The position numbers and the translations under genes are program-made. Below are positions 51,967-61,447 of a stretch of DNA of 64,000 nucleotides, piece by piece (the first letter of the stretch is position 1; each line of letters begins with the position of its first letter). The DNA lies in assembly GCA_944325785.1 (NCBI GenBank), contig CALVBN010000004.1, positions 92,330-156,329 of the forward strand. Direction: 5' to 3'. Under the pieces are notes generated by a model. It saw only the letters and a list, made by a program, of their open reading frames with translations. It searched no databases and was not told the origin of the DNA. This DNA is from Candidatus Gastranaerophilales bacterium. Its GTDB lineage: Bacteria; Cyanobacteriota; Vampirovibrionia; Gastranaerophilales; Gastranaerophilaceae.

Positions 51967-53445
51967 TTATTCAAGATATTTTAATTTATTTAAATAATGT
52001 TCTTTTTTCTTTCCGGAAGAAATTTTATACAATAAAAGGTATCTGTAATATTTCATCTTATTCTTTGACGGTAAAAATCTGTTAAATACGGACATTAGAC
52101 CGGATTGTTTAAATAAGATTTCTGCCCGCACAGAGGCTATAATTTTTTGTAAAATATCCGGATAGATTTCAAAATTCATATTTTGTACTTTTGAATAATC
52201 TACTGATTTAGAAACAAAACTTTTTATCAAATTGATATCTTGTAAATCCTTTTTCTCACCGCGATTTTCTTTCATCTCACGCAGAATATCCAGTGTAATA
52301 AATTTTAAACCTTTGTAATAAAAATAATTTTTAGGATTCAATATTATTTCATATTTATTTTTTGGATAATAAGTTTCCCATATATCTTTATGTTCAGAAA
52401 TTAAATCATCATTTATATTAATGGATTCTATTGCAAGAAAATCCAAATCGCTGCTTTCTCTAATACCAAAAACATTCAACGGAGAACTGCCGGCACAGCA
52501 AATATTATTAGAACTGCCACAGTTAGATTTCAAAATAGAAATTAATTTATCTAGGCGTTTGCTTTCATAATTATAACGTCTGTTGTTCAGCAAAAAAAGC
52601 GAATTATCGTTAAAATAGCACTCTGCTATTTCTATTGCTTCTTCATGTGTATCATTTATATGAACTGAGTTATTCCCTATTTTATAAATATCACGTATTT
52701 CTTCTTTTGCTTTTCTAACATTATCTAAATCATCACATACAAAAATATAAGCCCTTAAAGGATATGGACCTAGAGAAGCTTTTGCATGTTTTTTTGCACC
52801 TTTAAAATCATTTTCTATATTTCCAATCCATTCATCTTTACCGTAAAATAATTTTTTCAAATTTATTAAACCGTTAAAAGAAAGAAAAATGTTCTTTTTG
52901 TAATATATAAATCCGTATTTTTCGAGAATATTTTCTACAATATTGTCAAATTCCGGAGAAGTAACAGGCTGTAGATTAACTATATGTGCATGAGGATTTA
53001 AGCGTACATATTCCAATGCAGTATAATCTGCATATGTTGAATCAATAAATCTTTTTCTAAAATAGTCATAATTATACCGCTTGTTGTCAAAATACTTGTT
53101 ATATTCAGATGTTTCAACATCAATATTTTCCAGAAAACAGCAGGTTAAACGATGAGCGCCATTAACAACTTGATTATGTTTGTCAACAAGAATCGGATGC
53201 TCTCGGTCAAAACCTCTATTTTTGATACTAGAATACAAATTGTCAAAATCTTCTATAAAATCGCTGCATGTACATTTTTCCGGATTCTCTTCATAAAAAT
53301 TATTAAAAACCCTTTCATGTTCAATATACAAGTCTTTAAAAAAATCAGTAAATCCGCCATAAGCCTGTTGCTTTTTTAAATACAAGTATTTAAACATTAG
53401 GTCAAATCGTATTTGATGTAAAAATAAATCCTTAATATCTGTCAT
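51967..53445 (-). CDS. ParB-like/nucleotidyltransferase fusion, function unknown
   Basis: The 492-residue protein has an N-terminal segment with HPILVDKHNQVVNGAHRL (about 85-105), like the ParB/sulfiredoxin-type phosphate-binding fold. The C-terminal half has GSSPLNVFGIRESSDLDFL, a nucleotidyltransferase GS...DxD motif. Proteins of this style occur in surface polysaccharide loci. The gene is AT-rich with codon use unlike its neighbours, hinting at acquisition. Activity is unknown. Confidence 0.65.
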   Translation of the reverse strand: MTDIKDLFLHQIRFDLMFKYLYLKKQQAYGGFTDFFKDLYIEHERVFNNFYEENPEKCTCSDFIEDFDNLYSSIKNRGFDREHPILVDKHNQVVNGAHRLTCCFLENIDVETSEYNKYFDNKRYNYDYFRKRFIDSTYADYTALEYVRLNPHAHIVNLQPVTSPEFDNIVENILEKYGFIYYKKNIFLSFNGLINLKKLFYGKDEWIGNIENDFKGAKKHAKASLGPYPLRAYIFVCDDLDNVRKAKEEIRDIYKIGNNSVHINDTHEEAIEIAECYFNDNSLFLLNNRRYNYESKRLDKLISILKSNCGSSNNICCAGSSPLNVFGIRESSDLDFLAIESININDDLISEHKDIWETYYPKNKYEIILNPKNYFYYKGLKFITLDILREMKENRGEKKDLQDINLIKSFVSKSVDYSKVQNMNFEIYPDILQKIIASVRAEILFKQSGLMSVFNRFLPSKNKMKYYRYLLLYKISSGKKKEHYLNKLKYLE

Positions 53446-53578
53446 TATGTTATGCTTTAAAATATTACTAAAATTTGATGTTATACATAATATTATATAA
53501 GTAAAACAACATAAATCAAATAATTTTACTAGCTTCGCTTAATTTAATGTTTATGCTTTTTGTCTGATAATAAAACCA

Positions 53579-53893
53579 ATGAATATAAAGAAACTTTTAG
53601 GAAAAAGACTGCAGGAAATAAGAAAGTACAGGAAGCTTACTCAAGAACAAGTTGCAGAATTTGTCGGAATTGAAACACCGAGTATCAGTAATATTGAAGT
53701 CGGCAAATATTTTCCTTCCGCGGAAAATCTTGATAAAATTCTTACCATATTAAATGTAAGACCGAGCGATATATTTACCTTTGAAAGTCTTGCTTCTAAA
53801 GAAGAATTGATACAAGAGATGCTGAATGCCATGAATAATGATGAAAACCTAACGAGGATAATGTATAAATTTTATTCTTCGGTAAAATTTTAA
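53579..53893 (+). CDS. XRE-family HTH regulator
   Basis: The 104-residue protein has a Cro/cI HTH at about 8-62 (LGKRLQEIRKYRKLTQEQVA, then IETPSISNIEVGKYFPSAENLDKI) and a short helical tail. It is divergent from the nucleotidyltransferase-like gene, 133 bp away, and may regulate it. Confidence 0.9.
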   Translation: MNIKKLLGKRLQEIRKYRKLTQEQVAEFVGIETPSISNIEVGKYFPSAENLDKILTILNVRPSDIFTFESLASKEELIQEMLNAMNNDENLTRIMYKFYSSVKF

Positions 53894-53934
53894 GAGGCAA
53901 TTTATAAAAACTTTTTGGATGCACAATAATTAAA

Positions 53935-54450
53935 GAGATTCTTCGGCTCTTACGAGCCTCTGAATGACGCGAAATTTGGAGTTATGACGCCAAACAATTA
54001 CATTTACCCCTCTGAATGACGCTAAACTTGGCGTTGAGCCAACAAACCGTCATTCAGAGGACGAAAACAGCCATTTAGTGAGTCCGATGAATCTCGTATA
54101 CTTGCGTGAAGGGTGAGGCGTGAAGAGTGAAGCGAAAAAATTAGAGCAGAGATTCTTCGGCTCTTACGAGCCTCTGAATGACGCGAAATTTGGAGTTATG
54201 ACGCCAAACAATTACATTTACCCCTCTGAATGACGCTAAACTTGGCGTTGAGCCAACAAACCGTCATTCAGAGGACGAAAACAGCCATTTAGTGAGTCCG
54301 ATGAATCTCGTATACTTGCGTGAAGGGTGAGGCGTGAAGAGTGAAGCGAAAAAATTAGAGCAGAGATTCTTCGGCTCTTACGAGCCTCTGAATGACGCGA
54401 AATTTGGAGTTATGACGCCAAACAATTACATTTACCCCTCTGAATGACGG
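53935..54450 (+). repeat. 214-bp tandem array, family C
   Basis: Units begin at 53935, 54149 and 54363 (period exactly 214); the third breaks off near 54450. Units 1 and 2 are almost identical. Each has the GGCTC-TTAC-GAGCC hairpin and TGAATGACG words in both orientations. A single related copy is at 47216. Confidence 0.93.
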
Positions 54451-54476
54451 TTAGTCTGGAGTTTCGGTTAACAAAC

Positions 54477-54605
54477 TGTAGGGCAGGCATTGCCTGCAAC
54501 ATTCATTCAAACTGCACCCGCCAGGGTGCAGGAAACAGTGCGTGTTTCTCTTTCTTTGCTAACGTTTCTTTCTCTTTTCATCGCAAAAAAGAGAAAGAAA
54601 TGTTA
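54477..54605 (+). repeat. Fragment of dispersed repeat family B
   Basis: Contains the GCAGGC-ATT-GCCTGC hairpin, the GTGCGTGTTTCTCTTTCTTT block and the CTTTCTCTTTT stem-loop found at 18093-18555, but not the terminal palindrome. Confidence 0.85.
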
Positions 54606-54662
54606 AATAAGTCTTCTTCATTTTTTCTTCTTTGTTGCAGTGCAAAGAAGAAAAAACGGGGA

Positions 54663-55853
54663 TTAGTCGAGTTCAATATCACTGAAGACTTTTCCGGCAG
54701 GTGTTTTGTTTTCATAATTCAGCTGTATATTTGCAGGTACTGTCAATTCTATAGGCGCAGAGATGTGTTCCGTCCTCAAAGACGGCATTGTAGCATATAC
54801 ACTGCCGTCAATATCAACACACTTGACAGAACAATCAAAAAGAGTTTTTCTGCGCTCCTGCGGACTCATCATCTGCCACTCAAGCGCTTCTTCAATAAGC
54901 TCCGACTGCTCTTTTAAATTTTTGTCCTGCGGAAAATATCTCCTGCCTCTCCCGCTTGGTTCAATCAAATGCGATTTGTCAAATACGGTTAGGTTTTCCG
55001 GCTTAAGATACGGAATATTTTCAAGATATGAACCTGTTAATTTTTTTAATTTTCCATAAATCTCTTCATAGAGTTTTTTTGTTTCACTTTCGCCTGTAGT
55101 GCAGTTTCCATCAAAATCCGGCGCGTGTCTGTAAATTATCTGCGCTTTTCCGGATTCAAACAGTTTTAAAAAACTCTTAAGCGCATTTGCCATGCGGGAA
55201 GTATAAATATTTCTGAAAAATTCAGCACCTGCAGAATCATTTTTCTTAAGCGCATTTCTGGAATTTTCCATAATTCCCGCAAACGGGTTAATAGAAATAT
55301 CAACAGATTTAACCATATCCGGATTTTTTTCAATCATACCCGCAAGCTCCTCAGAAGCACTCTGAGCGTATTTAGAAGCCTTGTTCCAGCCGGACGTAAC
55401 AAATAGGACAGGAATATTAAGCTTGTTATAAATTTCTTTTACAGCCTCAGAAATGCTGTGATTCCGGCTTTTCCCCGCAATGGGAATATCTGAAGGGTTT
55501 GCATCGTCAATAATATTCAAATATTTATTGCCCTGCAGTACATTTATACCCAAACGCCCGCTTAACTCTTTAAATCCGTCCAAAAATCTTGTTAAATCTT
55601 CATACAATATTGTTTCTCTTCCTTTAACCGGCGGTTTGGCATCTTTCAAACAATGAGAACAATTTACCCTGCATCCTCTGAATAGATTTAAAGTTTCAAG
55701 CCGTTTGGCTAAAAAGGAGATATCCTCAAGGTTAACTCCGTCAAACAGCGGAATATCCTTCTGTATTCCCTCAAGACGCTTCAAGTCCAATTTGGCAAGC
55801 GGAAATGCAGAGTTTTTTATATTTGCCGGAATGTGGTTAATATATGAATTCAT
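54663..55853 (-). CDS. Radical SAM protein, unknown substrate
   Basis: The 396-residue protein has the cluster motif CRVNCSHC (C61, C65, C68; CX3CX2C) after a short N-terminal lead. The later half contains a Gly-Arg-rich RGRRYFPQ segment, and two cysteines (DCSVKC) near residue 345 could bind a second cluster. There is no linked peptide or partner gene. The function is open. Confidence 0.78.
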   Translation of the reverse strand: MNSYINHIPANIKNSAFPLAKLDLKRLEGIQKDIPLFDGVNLEDISFLAKRLETLNLFRGCRVNCSHCLKDAKPPVKGRETILYEDLTRFLDGFKELSGRLGINVLQGNKYLNIIDDANPSDIPIAGKSRNHSISEAVKEIYNKLNIPVLFVTSGWNKASKYAQSASEELAGMIEKNPDMVKSVDISINPFAGIMENSRNALKKNDSAGAEFFRNIYTSRMANALKSFLKLFESGKAQIIYRHAPDFDGNCTTGESETKKLYEEIYGKLKKLTGSYLENIPYLKPENLTVFDKSHLIEPSGRGRRYFPQDKNLKEQSELIEEALEWQMMSPQERRKTLFDCSVKCVDIDGSVYATMPSLRTEHISAPIELTVPANIQLNYENKTPAGKVFSDIELD

Positions 55854-55996
55854 ATCTTATATAAAAATCGTAAAAATAATTTTTGCTTTTTGCTTTATAA
55901 AATCTTTATATTACGTCTATTGACCAATCAAAAAAAAAAATATATGATAAAGCTTTAGTGTAGATAATACAATTGTTAAAAGAATGGAGGATTCGT

Positions 55997-57358
55997 ATGG
56001 AATTTCATCACCAGCCGTTGAACGGCGCAAACTACACAGACGCGGATATTAAAAGGCTGATTGCTGAATATAATGTCCAGTTTATTAAGCTTCAGTTCGT
56101 TGATATTAACGGACAGGTTAAAAATATGGCAGTTCCTTCGGAACACATAGACAGGGTTTTGAATAATGAGATTATGCTTGACGGATCTTCTATCAAAGGT
56201 TTCAGAAATATTGAAACATCTGATATGTTCTTTTATCCGGACAAGAATACTTTCCAAATTCTTCCGTGGCAGGAACGCGACGGCAAGAATTCCGCAAGAT
56301 TGATATGCGATATTTATAACGCAGACGGAACACCGTTTGAAGGCTGTCCGAGGTGCAATTTAAAAAGACTTATGGCAGAAGCTCACAAACTCGGGTTCTC
56401 AATGAATGTAGGTCCGGAAGCAGAATTTTTCTTGTTTGAAAAAGATGATGAGGATCATATTACAACCAAGACTCACGACAGAGCCGGATATTATGATGTC
56501 GGGCCGGACGATTTGGGTGAAGCTGTAAGAGCAGATATTGTAAGTACATTGCAGGAAATGGATTTTGACATAGAAGCTTCTCACCACGAAGTTGCTGACG
56601 GGCAGCACGAAGTTGATTTTAAATACTCTGATATTCTGACAACAGCCGATAATGTCGCAACATTCAGAGTTGCAGTAAAAGCTGTGGCAGCACAATACGG
56701 GCTGCATGCAACATTTATGCCGAAACCTGTATATGGAATTAACGGCTCCGGTATGCACTGTAATATTTCTTTATTCAAGGACGGCAAGAACGCATTTTAT
56801 GATGAAAAAGCTGAATACCAGCTTTCTGACACTGCAAGATATTCTATAGGCGGTATCCTAAAACATATCAAGAGCATTACTGCAATCCTTAACCCGACTG
56901 TTAACAGTTACAAAAGACTTGTCCCGGGGTATGAAGCTCCTGTTTACATGGCGTGGTCGCTTGCTAACAGAAGCGCGCTTTTGAGAGTTCCGGCTAAACG
57001 CGGTATGTCTACACGTGTAGAACTTCGTTCTCCGGATCCGAGCTGTAACCCGTATTTAGCATTTGCAACAATACTTGCAGCCTGCCTTGACGGGGTAAGA
57101 AATAAAATTGAACCGCCGAAACCGGTTGAAGCAAATATTTACAAACTTTCTGACAAGGAAAGAAAGAAACTGAGAATAGAATCTCTTCCCGGAAGCTTGA
57201 AAGAAGCATTGTATCATATGGATAAATCACTTATTGCCAAAACCGCTTTAGGTTCTCATATAGTTGATGAATTCATGACGGCAAAAGAAATCGAATGGGA
57301 TTCATTCAGAACGTACGTTTCCCAGTGGGAAATCGACAGATACCTTGCAAGGTATTAA
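55997..57358 (+). CDS. glnA: Glutamine synthetase type I
   Basis: From ATG 55997 behind ATGGAGGATTCGT: 453 residues. GS signatures are present: LDGSSIKGFRNIETSDM, GPEAEFFLFE, INGSGMHCNISLF and the ATP-binding KRLVPGYEAPVYMAWS. Length and C-terminus fit the GSI-alpha form without an obvious adenylylation loop. It assimilates ammonia. No NtcA-type GTA-N8-TAC site is seen upstream. Confidence 0.96.
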   Translation: MEFHHQPLNGANYTDADIKRLIAEYNVQFIKLQFVDINGQVKNMAVPSEHIDRVLNNEIMLDGSSIKGFRNIETSDMFFYPDKNTFQILPWQERDGKNSARLICDIYNADGTPFEGCPRCNLKRLMAEAHKLGFSMNVGPEAEFFLFEKDDEDHITTKTHDRAGYYDVGPDDLGEAVRADIVSTLQEMDFDIEASHHEVADGQHEVDFKYSDILTTADNVATFRVAVKAVAAQYGLHATFMPKPVYGINGSGMHCNISLFKDGKNAFYDEKAEYQLSDTARYSIGGILKHIKSITAILNPTVNSYKRLVPGYEAPVYMAWSLANRSALLRVPAKRGMSTRVELRSPDPSCNPYLAFATILAACLDGVRNKIEPPKPVEANIYKLSDKERKKLRIESLPGSLKEALYHMDKSLIAKTALGSHIVDEFMTAKEIEWDSFRTYVSQWEIDRYLARY

Positions 57359-57386
57359 GATATTATTTAACCGGATATTAATTAGG

Positions 57387-57436
57387 CTTAAACCCTTTGG
57401 GGCAGAAAATATTTTTCGCCCTAAGGGGTTTAAATT
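57387..57436 (+). terminator. glnA terminator
   Basis: TTAAACCCTTTGGGGC pairs with GCCCTAAGGGGTTTAA around a 14-nt loop, followed by ATTTTTC. Confidence 0.85.
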
Positions 57437-57457
57437 TTTCGTGAACAGTGAGCCGTG

Positions 57458-57920
57458 ACTAGTGATTCGAGGTTATAAAATTTCTTTAATTGTGCCTCGT
57501 TTACTTGTATCGTGAAAAAATAAAGGGGTGTAGGGTGAAGCGAAAAAATTTACCCGATAACGCATTTCGCGCGCCGCGAGCGTGTTATGCGTAAGCATAA
57601 CGATAGCGAGCGTAAGAGTGCAGGCTTGCCTGCTACAGCCATTCAGTCCCACACCTGTTAGGGTGTAGAAACAGTGCGTGTTTCTCTTTCTTTGCTAACG
57701 TTTCTTTCTCTTTTTATCGCAAAAAAGAGAAAGAAATGTTAAATATGATGGAGGGTGAAAGTCTGTATTAAATCCCTCTTTATGAGTGACCAGGTGACTC
57801 GTGATTCGTGATTTGTGGTTATAGAATTTCTCTAACTAAGCCTCGTTTACTTATATCATTTTAATATCTCGATTCACGGCTCACGAATCACTCTTCACGA
57901 ACTCTTGACACCTCACCCTA
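57458..57920 (+). repeat. Long dispersed repeat, family B, copy 3
   Basis: Nearly identical over about 460 bp to 18093-18555, including the truncated first palindrome, hairpin block, polypyrimidine stem-loop and the full family A palindrome (57786-57908). It ends 35 bp before the coaX stop and occupies most of the glnA-coaX gap. No coding capacity. Confidence 0.93.
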
Positions 57921-57955
57921 GCCCTCTCCTGTTAGGAGGGGGAATTTGACTGCAG

Positions 57956-58726
57956 TTATGAGATACAAAGATGGGTTCTGTTTAATTCATATAAAAATCG
58001 TAAACCTTCAAGGGTTAAATAAGGATTAACATAATCAAACTGTCGGTGCATATATTCGGAAATAAGTCCGGAATACCCTCCGGTAGCAATGATGCAAGCC
58101 TTTGCACCAAGCTCCTTCTCGCACTGTTCAATTAAGCCCTCTATTGCACACGCAGAACCGCGTACGACTCCGGAAAGTATCGCATCCGCAGTATTATTGC
58201 CTATCGCATGGTCAACTGCTCCTGCCTCTATCCGCGGAAGTTTAGAAGTGCTTTTGTTTAAAGCTCTAAACTGGAGATTAAGACCCGGCATAATCACTCC
58301 GCCTATAAAATCACCATCCGCATTTAAAATATCAAAAGTTGTTGCAGTCCCTAAATCAACAATAATAGCCGGCTTTGGATATAATACATACGCTCCGCAT
58401 GCGTTTGCAATCCTATCTGCTCCGGCTTCTTTAGGGTTTTTCAGCTTTAAATTAATACCGAGATTTAATTTAGCAGTTAACAAAAGCGAATCTATATGAA
58501 AAACATTATCGGACGCATGTTTAATTACACGGCTGAGTTCGTCCACAACAGAAGCAATTATACAATCAGTGATATTATATTTTTTTAAAAGCGAATGAAA
58601 TAATATCTCATACTCTTCCTGCGGAAGCTCTTTGTCAGAAGCAAGGCGGAAAGTTTCCAGAATGCTCTCATTTTCAAAAACACCGAGAGTAATGTTTGTA
58701 TTGCCTATATCAATAGTAAGAAGCAT
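57956..58726 (-). CDS. coaX: Type III pantothenate kinase
   Basis: The 256-residue protein is an ASKHA-fold kinase with DIGNTNITLG at the N-terminus, GADRIANACGAY and VDLGTATTFDI. It starts CoA synthesis by phosphorylating pantothenate. Its ATG overlaps the stop of the upstream WYL gene (TAATG). It is the last gene of the run engB-WYL-WYL-coaX. Confidence 0.95.
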   Translation of the reverse strand: MLLTIDIGNTNITLGVFENESILETFRLASDKELPQEEYEILFHSLLKKYNITDCIIASVVDELSRVIKHASDNVFHIDSLLLTAKLNLGINLKLKNPKEAGADRIANACGAYVLYPKPAIIVDLGTATTFDILNADGDFIGGVIMPGLNLQFRALNKSTSKLPRIEAGAVDHAIGNNTADAILSGVVRGSACAIEGLIEQCEKELGAKACIIATGGYSGLISEYMHRQFDYVNPYLTLEGLRFLYELNRTHLCIS

Positions 58727-59592
58727 TACACATCTCCATAATTGCTTAAGGCATTATCTAAAATCGCACGCATCTCCTCCCGATATATCTTTGGAGTTTG
58801 AATTTCACACTTGTCGTCATATCTCAAAAGCCGTGCAAACAAAATTTCTTTATTCTCGCCCCTGTTAGAAATCGTAATACAGCCATCTTCAGTACAAGGC
58901 AGTATTTGTTCGTTTTCACGTAGCGAATATCTTTGAGCCAGCTCTCCTTTAAGCATAAATACAACTGCCGGTTCATTAAAACTGTAAACAAATTTATCCC
59001 TGAGAACTTCAAGTCCGGAAACCCGTGAAGAATCAATCATACGCTCTTTATTTTTATAGAACACATTAAAAAACATTTTTCCTTTGTTCTCACTCATCCG
59101 GATAGGAATACAATCCATAACAGCGCGGTTTTTAAACATTAGTCTTATTTTTCTCTTCTCTCTAACTGCATGCTCAAAGATTTCTGCCGTAATCTGGTAG
59201 GTGTTTTTTTCAACGCGCGTTATCTTTTTATTTGAGTATCTGTTTAATTTTTCGATAAATTTATCAAAAATTTTGTGATACTTGCTTGCCAGGTCAGTTT
59301 GAATAATACTTTGCAGGTTTTCCAGAAGATTAATCTCACCTGTGGTTAATTCCAGTCCGAATGGCATACTTGCAACGAAATATTTGTTATGAATTTTGGG
59401 AATATCAATTCCGCAATAACGGCAGGTGTTAATATATTTGCTGATAACACTGTTGTTAAAAATCGCTTCAGGCTCATTAAGATTAAGTTTTTCTACAAGC
59501 TCATGCATCGTATAGTTATCTTGAAGCAAAAGCTGTAAAGTCTTAAATACCTGCATTGAGGATCTGTTCTTTTTTAATGATATTCTAGTCAT
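58726..59592 (-). CDS. WYL-domain regulator, second of a pair
   Basis: The 288-residue protein has an N-terminal helix-turn-helix region and a central WYL-type domain (EHAVREKRKIRLMFKNRA to MIDSSRVSGLEVL) with a WCX-like C-terminal domain. WYL proteins sense nucleic acid or ligands and regulate DNA damage or defence genes. It overlaps its partner at 59585 by 8 bp, like the paired PafB/PafC type. Confidence 0.8.
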   Translation of the reverse strand: MTRISLKKNRSSMQVFKTLQLLLQDNYTMHELVEKLNLNEPEAIFNNSVISKYINTCRYCGIDIPKIHNKYFVASMPFGLELTTGEINLLENLQSIIQTDLASKYHKIFDKFIEKLNRYSNKKITRVEKNTYQITAEIFEHAVREKRKIRLMFKNRAVMDCIPIRMSENKGKMFFNVFYKNKERMIDSSRVSGLEVLRDKFVYSFNEPAVVFMLKGELAQRYSLRENEQILPCTEDGCITISNRGENKEILFARLLRYDDKCEIQTPKIYREEMRAILDNALSNYGDV

Positions 59593-60511
59593 TATAATTT
59601 TTCCTCATACTTTTCAATTTTTGTATAATCTTTTCCCGAAAATCAGCCGGTTCAAGCACGGTACAATTTGCACCGAAAGATAAAACTCTCTGTACGGCGA
59701 CAAATTCGTTATGATATCTGCCTTCTATTATATATCCGTCAGAACGTGTTTCTATAATAGTTTCATTCTCTTCAAGAATATTGACGCCGAAGCTTTTCAA
59801 AAAATATTTGACGCACACTGATTTTACTTCAATGCCGTTACCCTGTGCGCGTGAAAGAATCGCACGAATACGCAGCAGATTAAGAATTACTGCATCTTTT
59901 TTGTTTATATCATAACCGTACAGATAAACTTTGTCATTTTGAAAAACAACTTTCTGAGCCAGAATTTCCTTCACAGATTCCGCTTCTGCGGACGGATTTT
60001 TGTATTTTAAAGTGATAACAATATTATTTTTGCAATCCTCCATCAGCTGTTTTATAAGCTCTATATTGTAGCTTTTGAAAGCGGAAAGACCGTACAGTTC
60101 CTCTTTTATCGTGTCATTGCCGGCATAGTTTGCAAGTTTTTTGAAAAGGGCATCATAACCGAGAAGCAGCGAAATATTGGCACTGTCCTTGATTTTTTTG
60201 AAACTTTTTTTAATTGTTCCAATTTCTTCTTCAGTAATATTCAGCGAAAATGGATGTTTTAGTAATACATATTTAAAATTCGTTTTGGCGTTTGCATGCG
60301 TAATTTCGCATCCCATTGCCCTCAATGTATTCAAATCAATTCTTAAAATATCATTAGAATGCTCTTGTTCCAGTATATTTAGTTCAATCAGTTTTGCGCG
60401 TATCTCTTCCAGTGTACGCGGAGCTTCCATTAGTAAGCCGATAATAACCAGCCCCCTCATGCCGGTTAATGATATTTGATTTAATTCTGCTTTTTCTGCC
60501 GGTTTAAACAC
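59585..60511 (-). CDS. WYL-domain regulator, first of a pair
   Basis: The 308-residue protein has an N-terminal HTH (SLTGMRGLVIIGLLMEAPRT), a WYL-like middle (NIVITLKYKNPSAEAES to KVYLYGYDINKKDAV) and a C-terminal WCX-like part. It is paired with the gene at 58726. It lies 14 bp after engB. Confidence 0.8.
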   Translation of the reverse strand: MFKPAEKAELNQISLTGMRGLVIIGLLMEAPRTLEEIRAKLIELNILEQEHSNDILRIDLNTLRAMGCEITHANAKTNFKYVLLKHPFSLNITEEEIGTIKKSFKKIKDSANISLLLGYDALFKKLANYAGNDTIKEELYGLSAFKSYNIELIKQLMEDCKNNIVITLKYKNPSAEAESVKEILAQKVVFQNDKVYLYGYDINKKDAVILNLLRIRAILSRAQGNGIEVKSVCVKYFLKSFGVNILEENETIIETRSDGYIIEGRYHNEFVAVQRVLSFGANCTVLEPADFREKIIQKLKSMRKNYND

Positions 60512-60525
60512 TATTACCCTCTTTA

Positions 60526-61101
60526 TTAATTATTGACCAAATTGAACAAATATTCAATAATATTTTCACAATATCTTCTATCAACTGCGCTAAAAGGAAG
60601 GACATCACCTGCAAATGATTTCTTTACATTATTAATAACGGCTTGTTTTTTATTTTGAGGCACATAATCAATTTTTGTTACAATAGTAAATATCGGCAGA
60701 TTGTACGCTTCAACCCATTCCCGCATTTGATAATCATTTTTCTGTATATCATGGCGTGCGTCTATGAATTGAATCAGCGATTTTATCTGCCCCCTGTTTA
60801 GCAGATATTCTTCCAAATATTTCTGCCACCGTGCCTGTGCTTCTTTTGATACTTTTGCGTAGCCGTATCCGGGCAGGTCGGCGATTGTAAATTTATCCGC
60901 AAAATTAAAAAAGTTAATTAATCTTGTTTTCCCGGGGGTATTAGATGTTTTGGCAAGTTTTTTGTTGTTTGCCAGCGCATTAATAAAAGAAGATTTCCCT
61001 ACATTGGAACGGCCTAGAAGCGGAAACTCCGGAAGGTCATATGCAGGACACTGAGAAAGCTTTTCTGCACTTATTAAAAACTTGGCATTAAGCTGATTCA
61101 T
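60526..61101 (-). CDS. engB: Ribosome biogenesis GTPase EngB/YsxC
   Basis: From ATG 61101 (GAGGAACGGAAAA upstream): 191 residues. G1 GRSNVGKSS, G3 DLPGYGYA, G4 TKID, and YsxC-type TPGKTRLINFF. It acts in 50S assembly. It overlaps the upstream gene's 3' end by 14 bp. Confidence 0.96.
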   Translation of the reverse strand: MNQLNAKFLISAEKLSQCPAYDLPEFPLLGRSNVGKSSFINALANNKKLAKTSNTPGKTRLINFFNFADKFTIADLPGYGYAKVSKEAQARWQKYLEEYLLNRGQIKSLIQFIDARHDIQKNDYQMREWVEAYNLPIFTIVTKIDYVPQNKKQAVINNVKKSFAGDVLPFSAVDRRYCENIIEYLFNLVNN

Positions 61102-61348
61102 TTTTCCGTTCCTCTTCTTTTGCTTTTTCTTTTTCTTTCGCACGATGTGTTACGATAGAAAGGAGGTTGTATAATTTTTCGTTATTAACAACTGTCAGCT
61201 GAGCTTTGTGCTTCAAAAGACTTACATCAACCGACGGTTTGTTTTCAAAAATATTACCGGTCTGGATGCTTACTATCTGGATAAAATTATCCCTCAGAAT
61301 GCTAAGGGGTTCTTTTAAAAATATTTCAAATGTTTTAAATATATTCAT
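61088..61348 (-). CDS. Unknown small protein upstream of engB
   Basis: From ATG 61348: 86 residues, with a first half (MNIFKTFEIFLKEPLSIL) that is amphipathic and a strongly basic-acidic tail (REKEKAKEEE-like). No family is recognised. It overlaps engB, so cotranscription is likely; it is divergent from the Xer gene. Confidence 0.55.
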   Translation of the reverse strand: MNIFKTFEIFLKEPLSILRDNFIQIVSIQTGNIFENKPSVDVSLLKHKAQLTVVNNEKLYNLLSIVTHRAKEKEKAKEEERKNESA

Positions 61349-61447
61349 ATTTTTACGCTTCAAAGTTTGGTACAGATATTGTATAATAGATGCAGGAAAA
61401 AGTAAATGCAGTAAGATGTTTTCTACGTCTTGTCCGCAGGCTGTTTT

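Larger units (their letters stand above)
53894..54662. other. Tandem repeat array and repeat fragment
   Basis: There is no gene. It holds 2.4 units of a 214-bp repeat (family C), then a fragment of family B (54477-54605), ending at the radical SAM gene's stop codon. Confidence 0.75.

Noticed and set aside
53935..54148. Hammerhead ribozyme in repeat family C
   Set aside because: GACGAAAACAG and CCGATGAATCTC looked suggestive, but the obligatory CTGATGA core is absent and stems do not close.
53935..54450. CRISPR array
   Set aside because: The 214-bp units (and the 93- and 137-bp units elsewhere) are contiguous near-identical copies without short repeats separated by unique spacers, and no cas genes are present.
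55854..55996. NtcA-type nitrogen-control site upstream of glnA
   Set aside because: No GTA-N8-TAC match exists; the nearest GTA...TAC pair has a 5-bp spacer.
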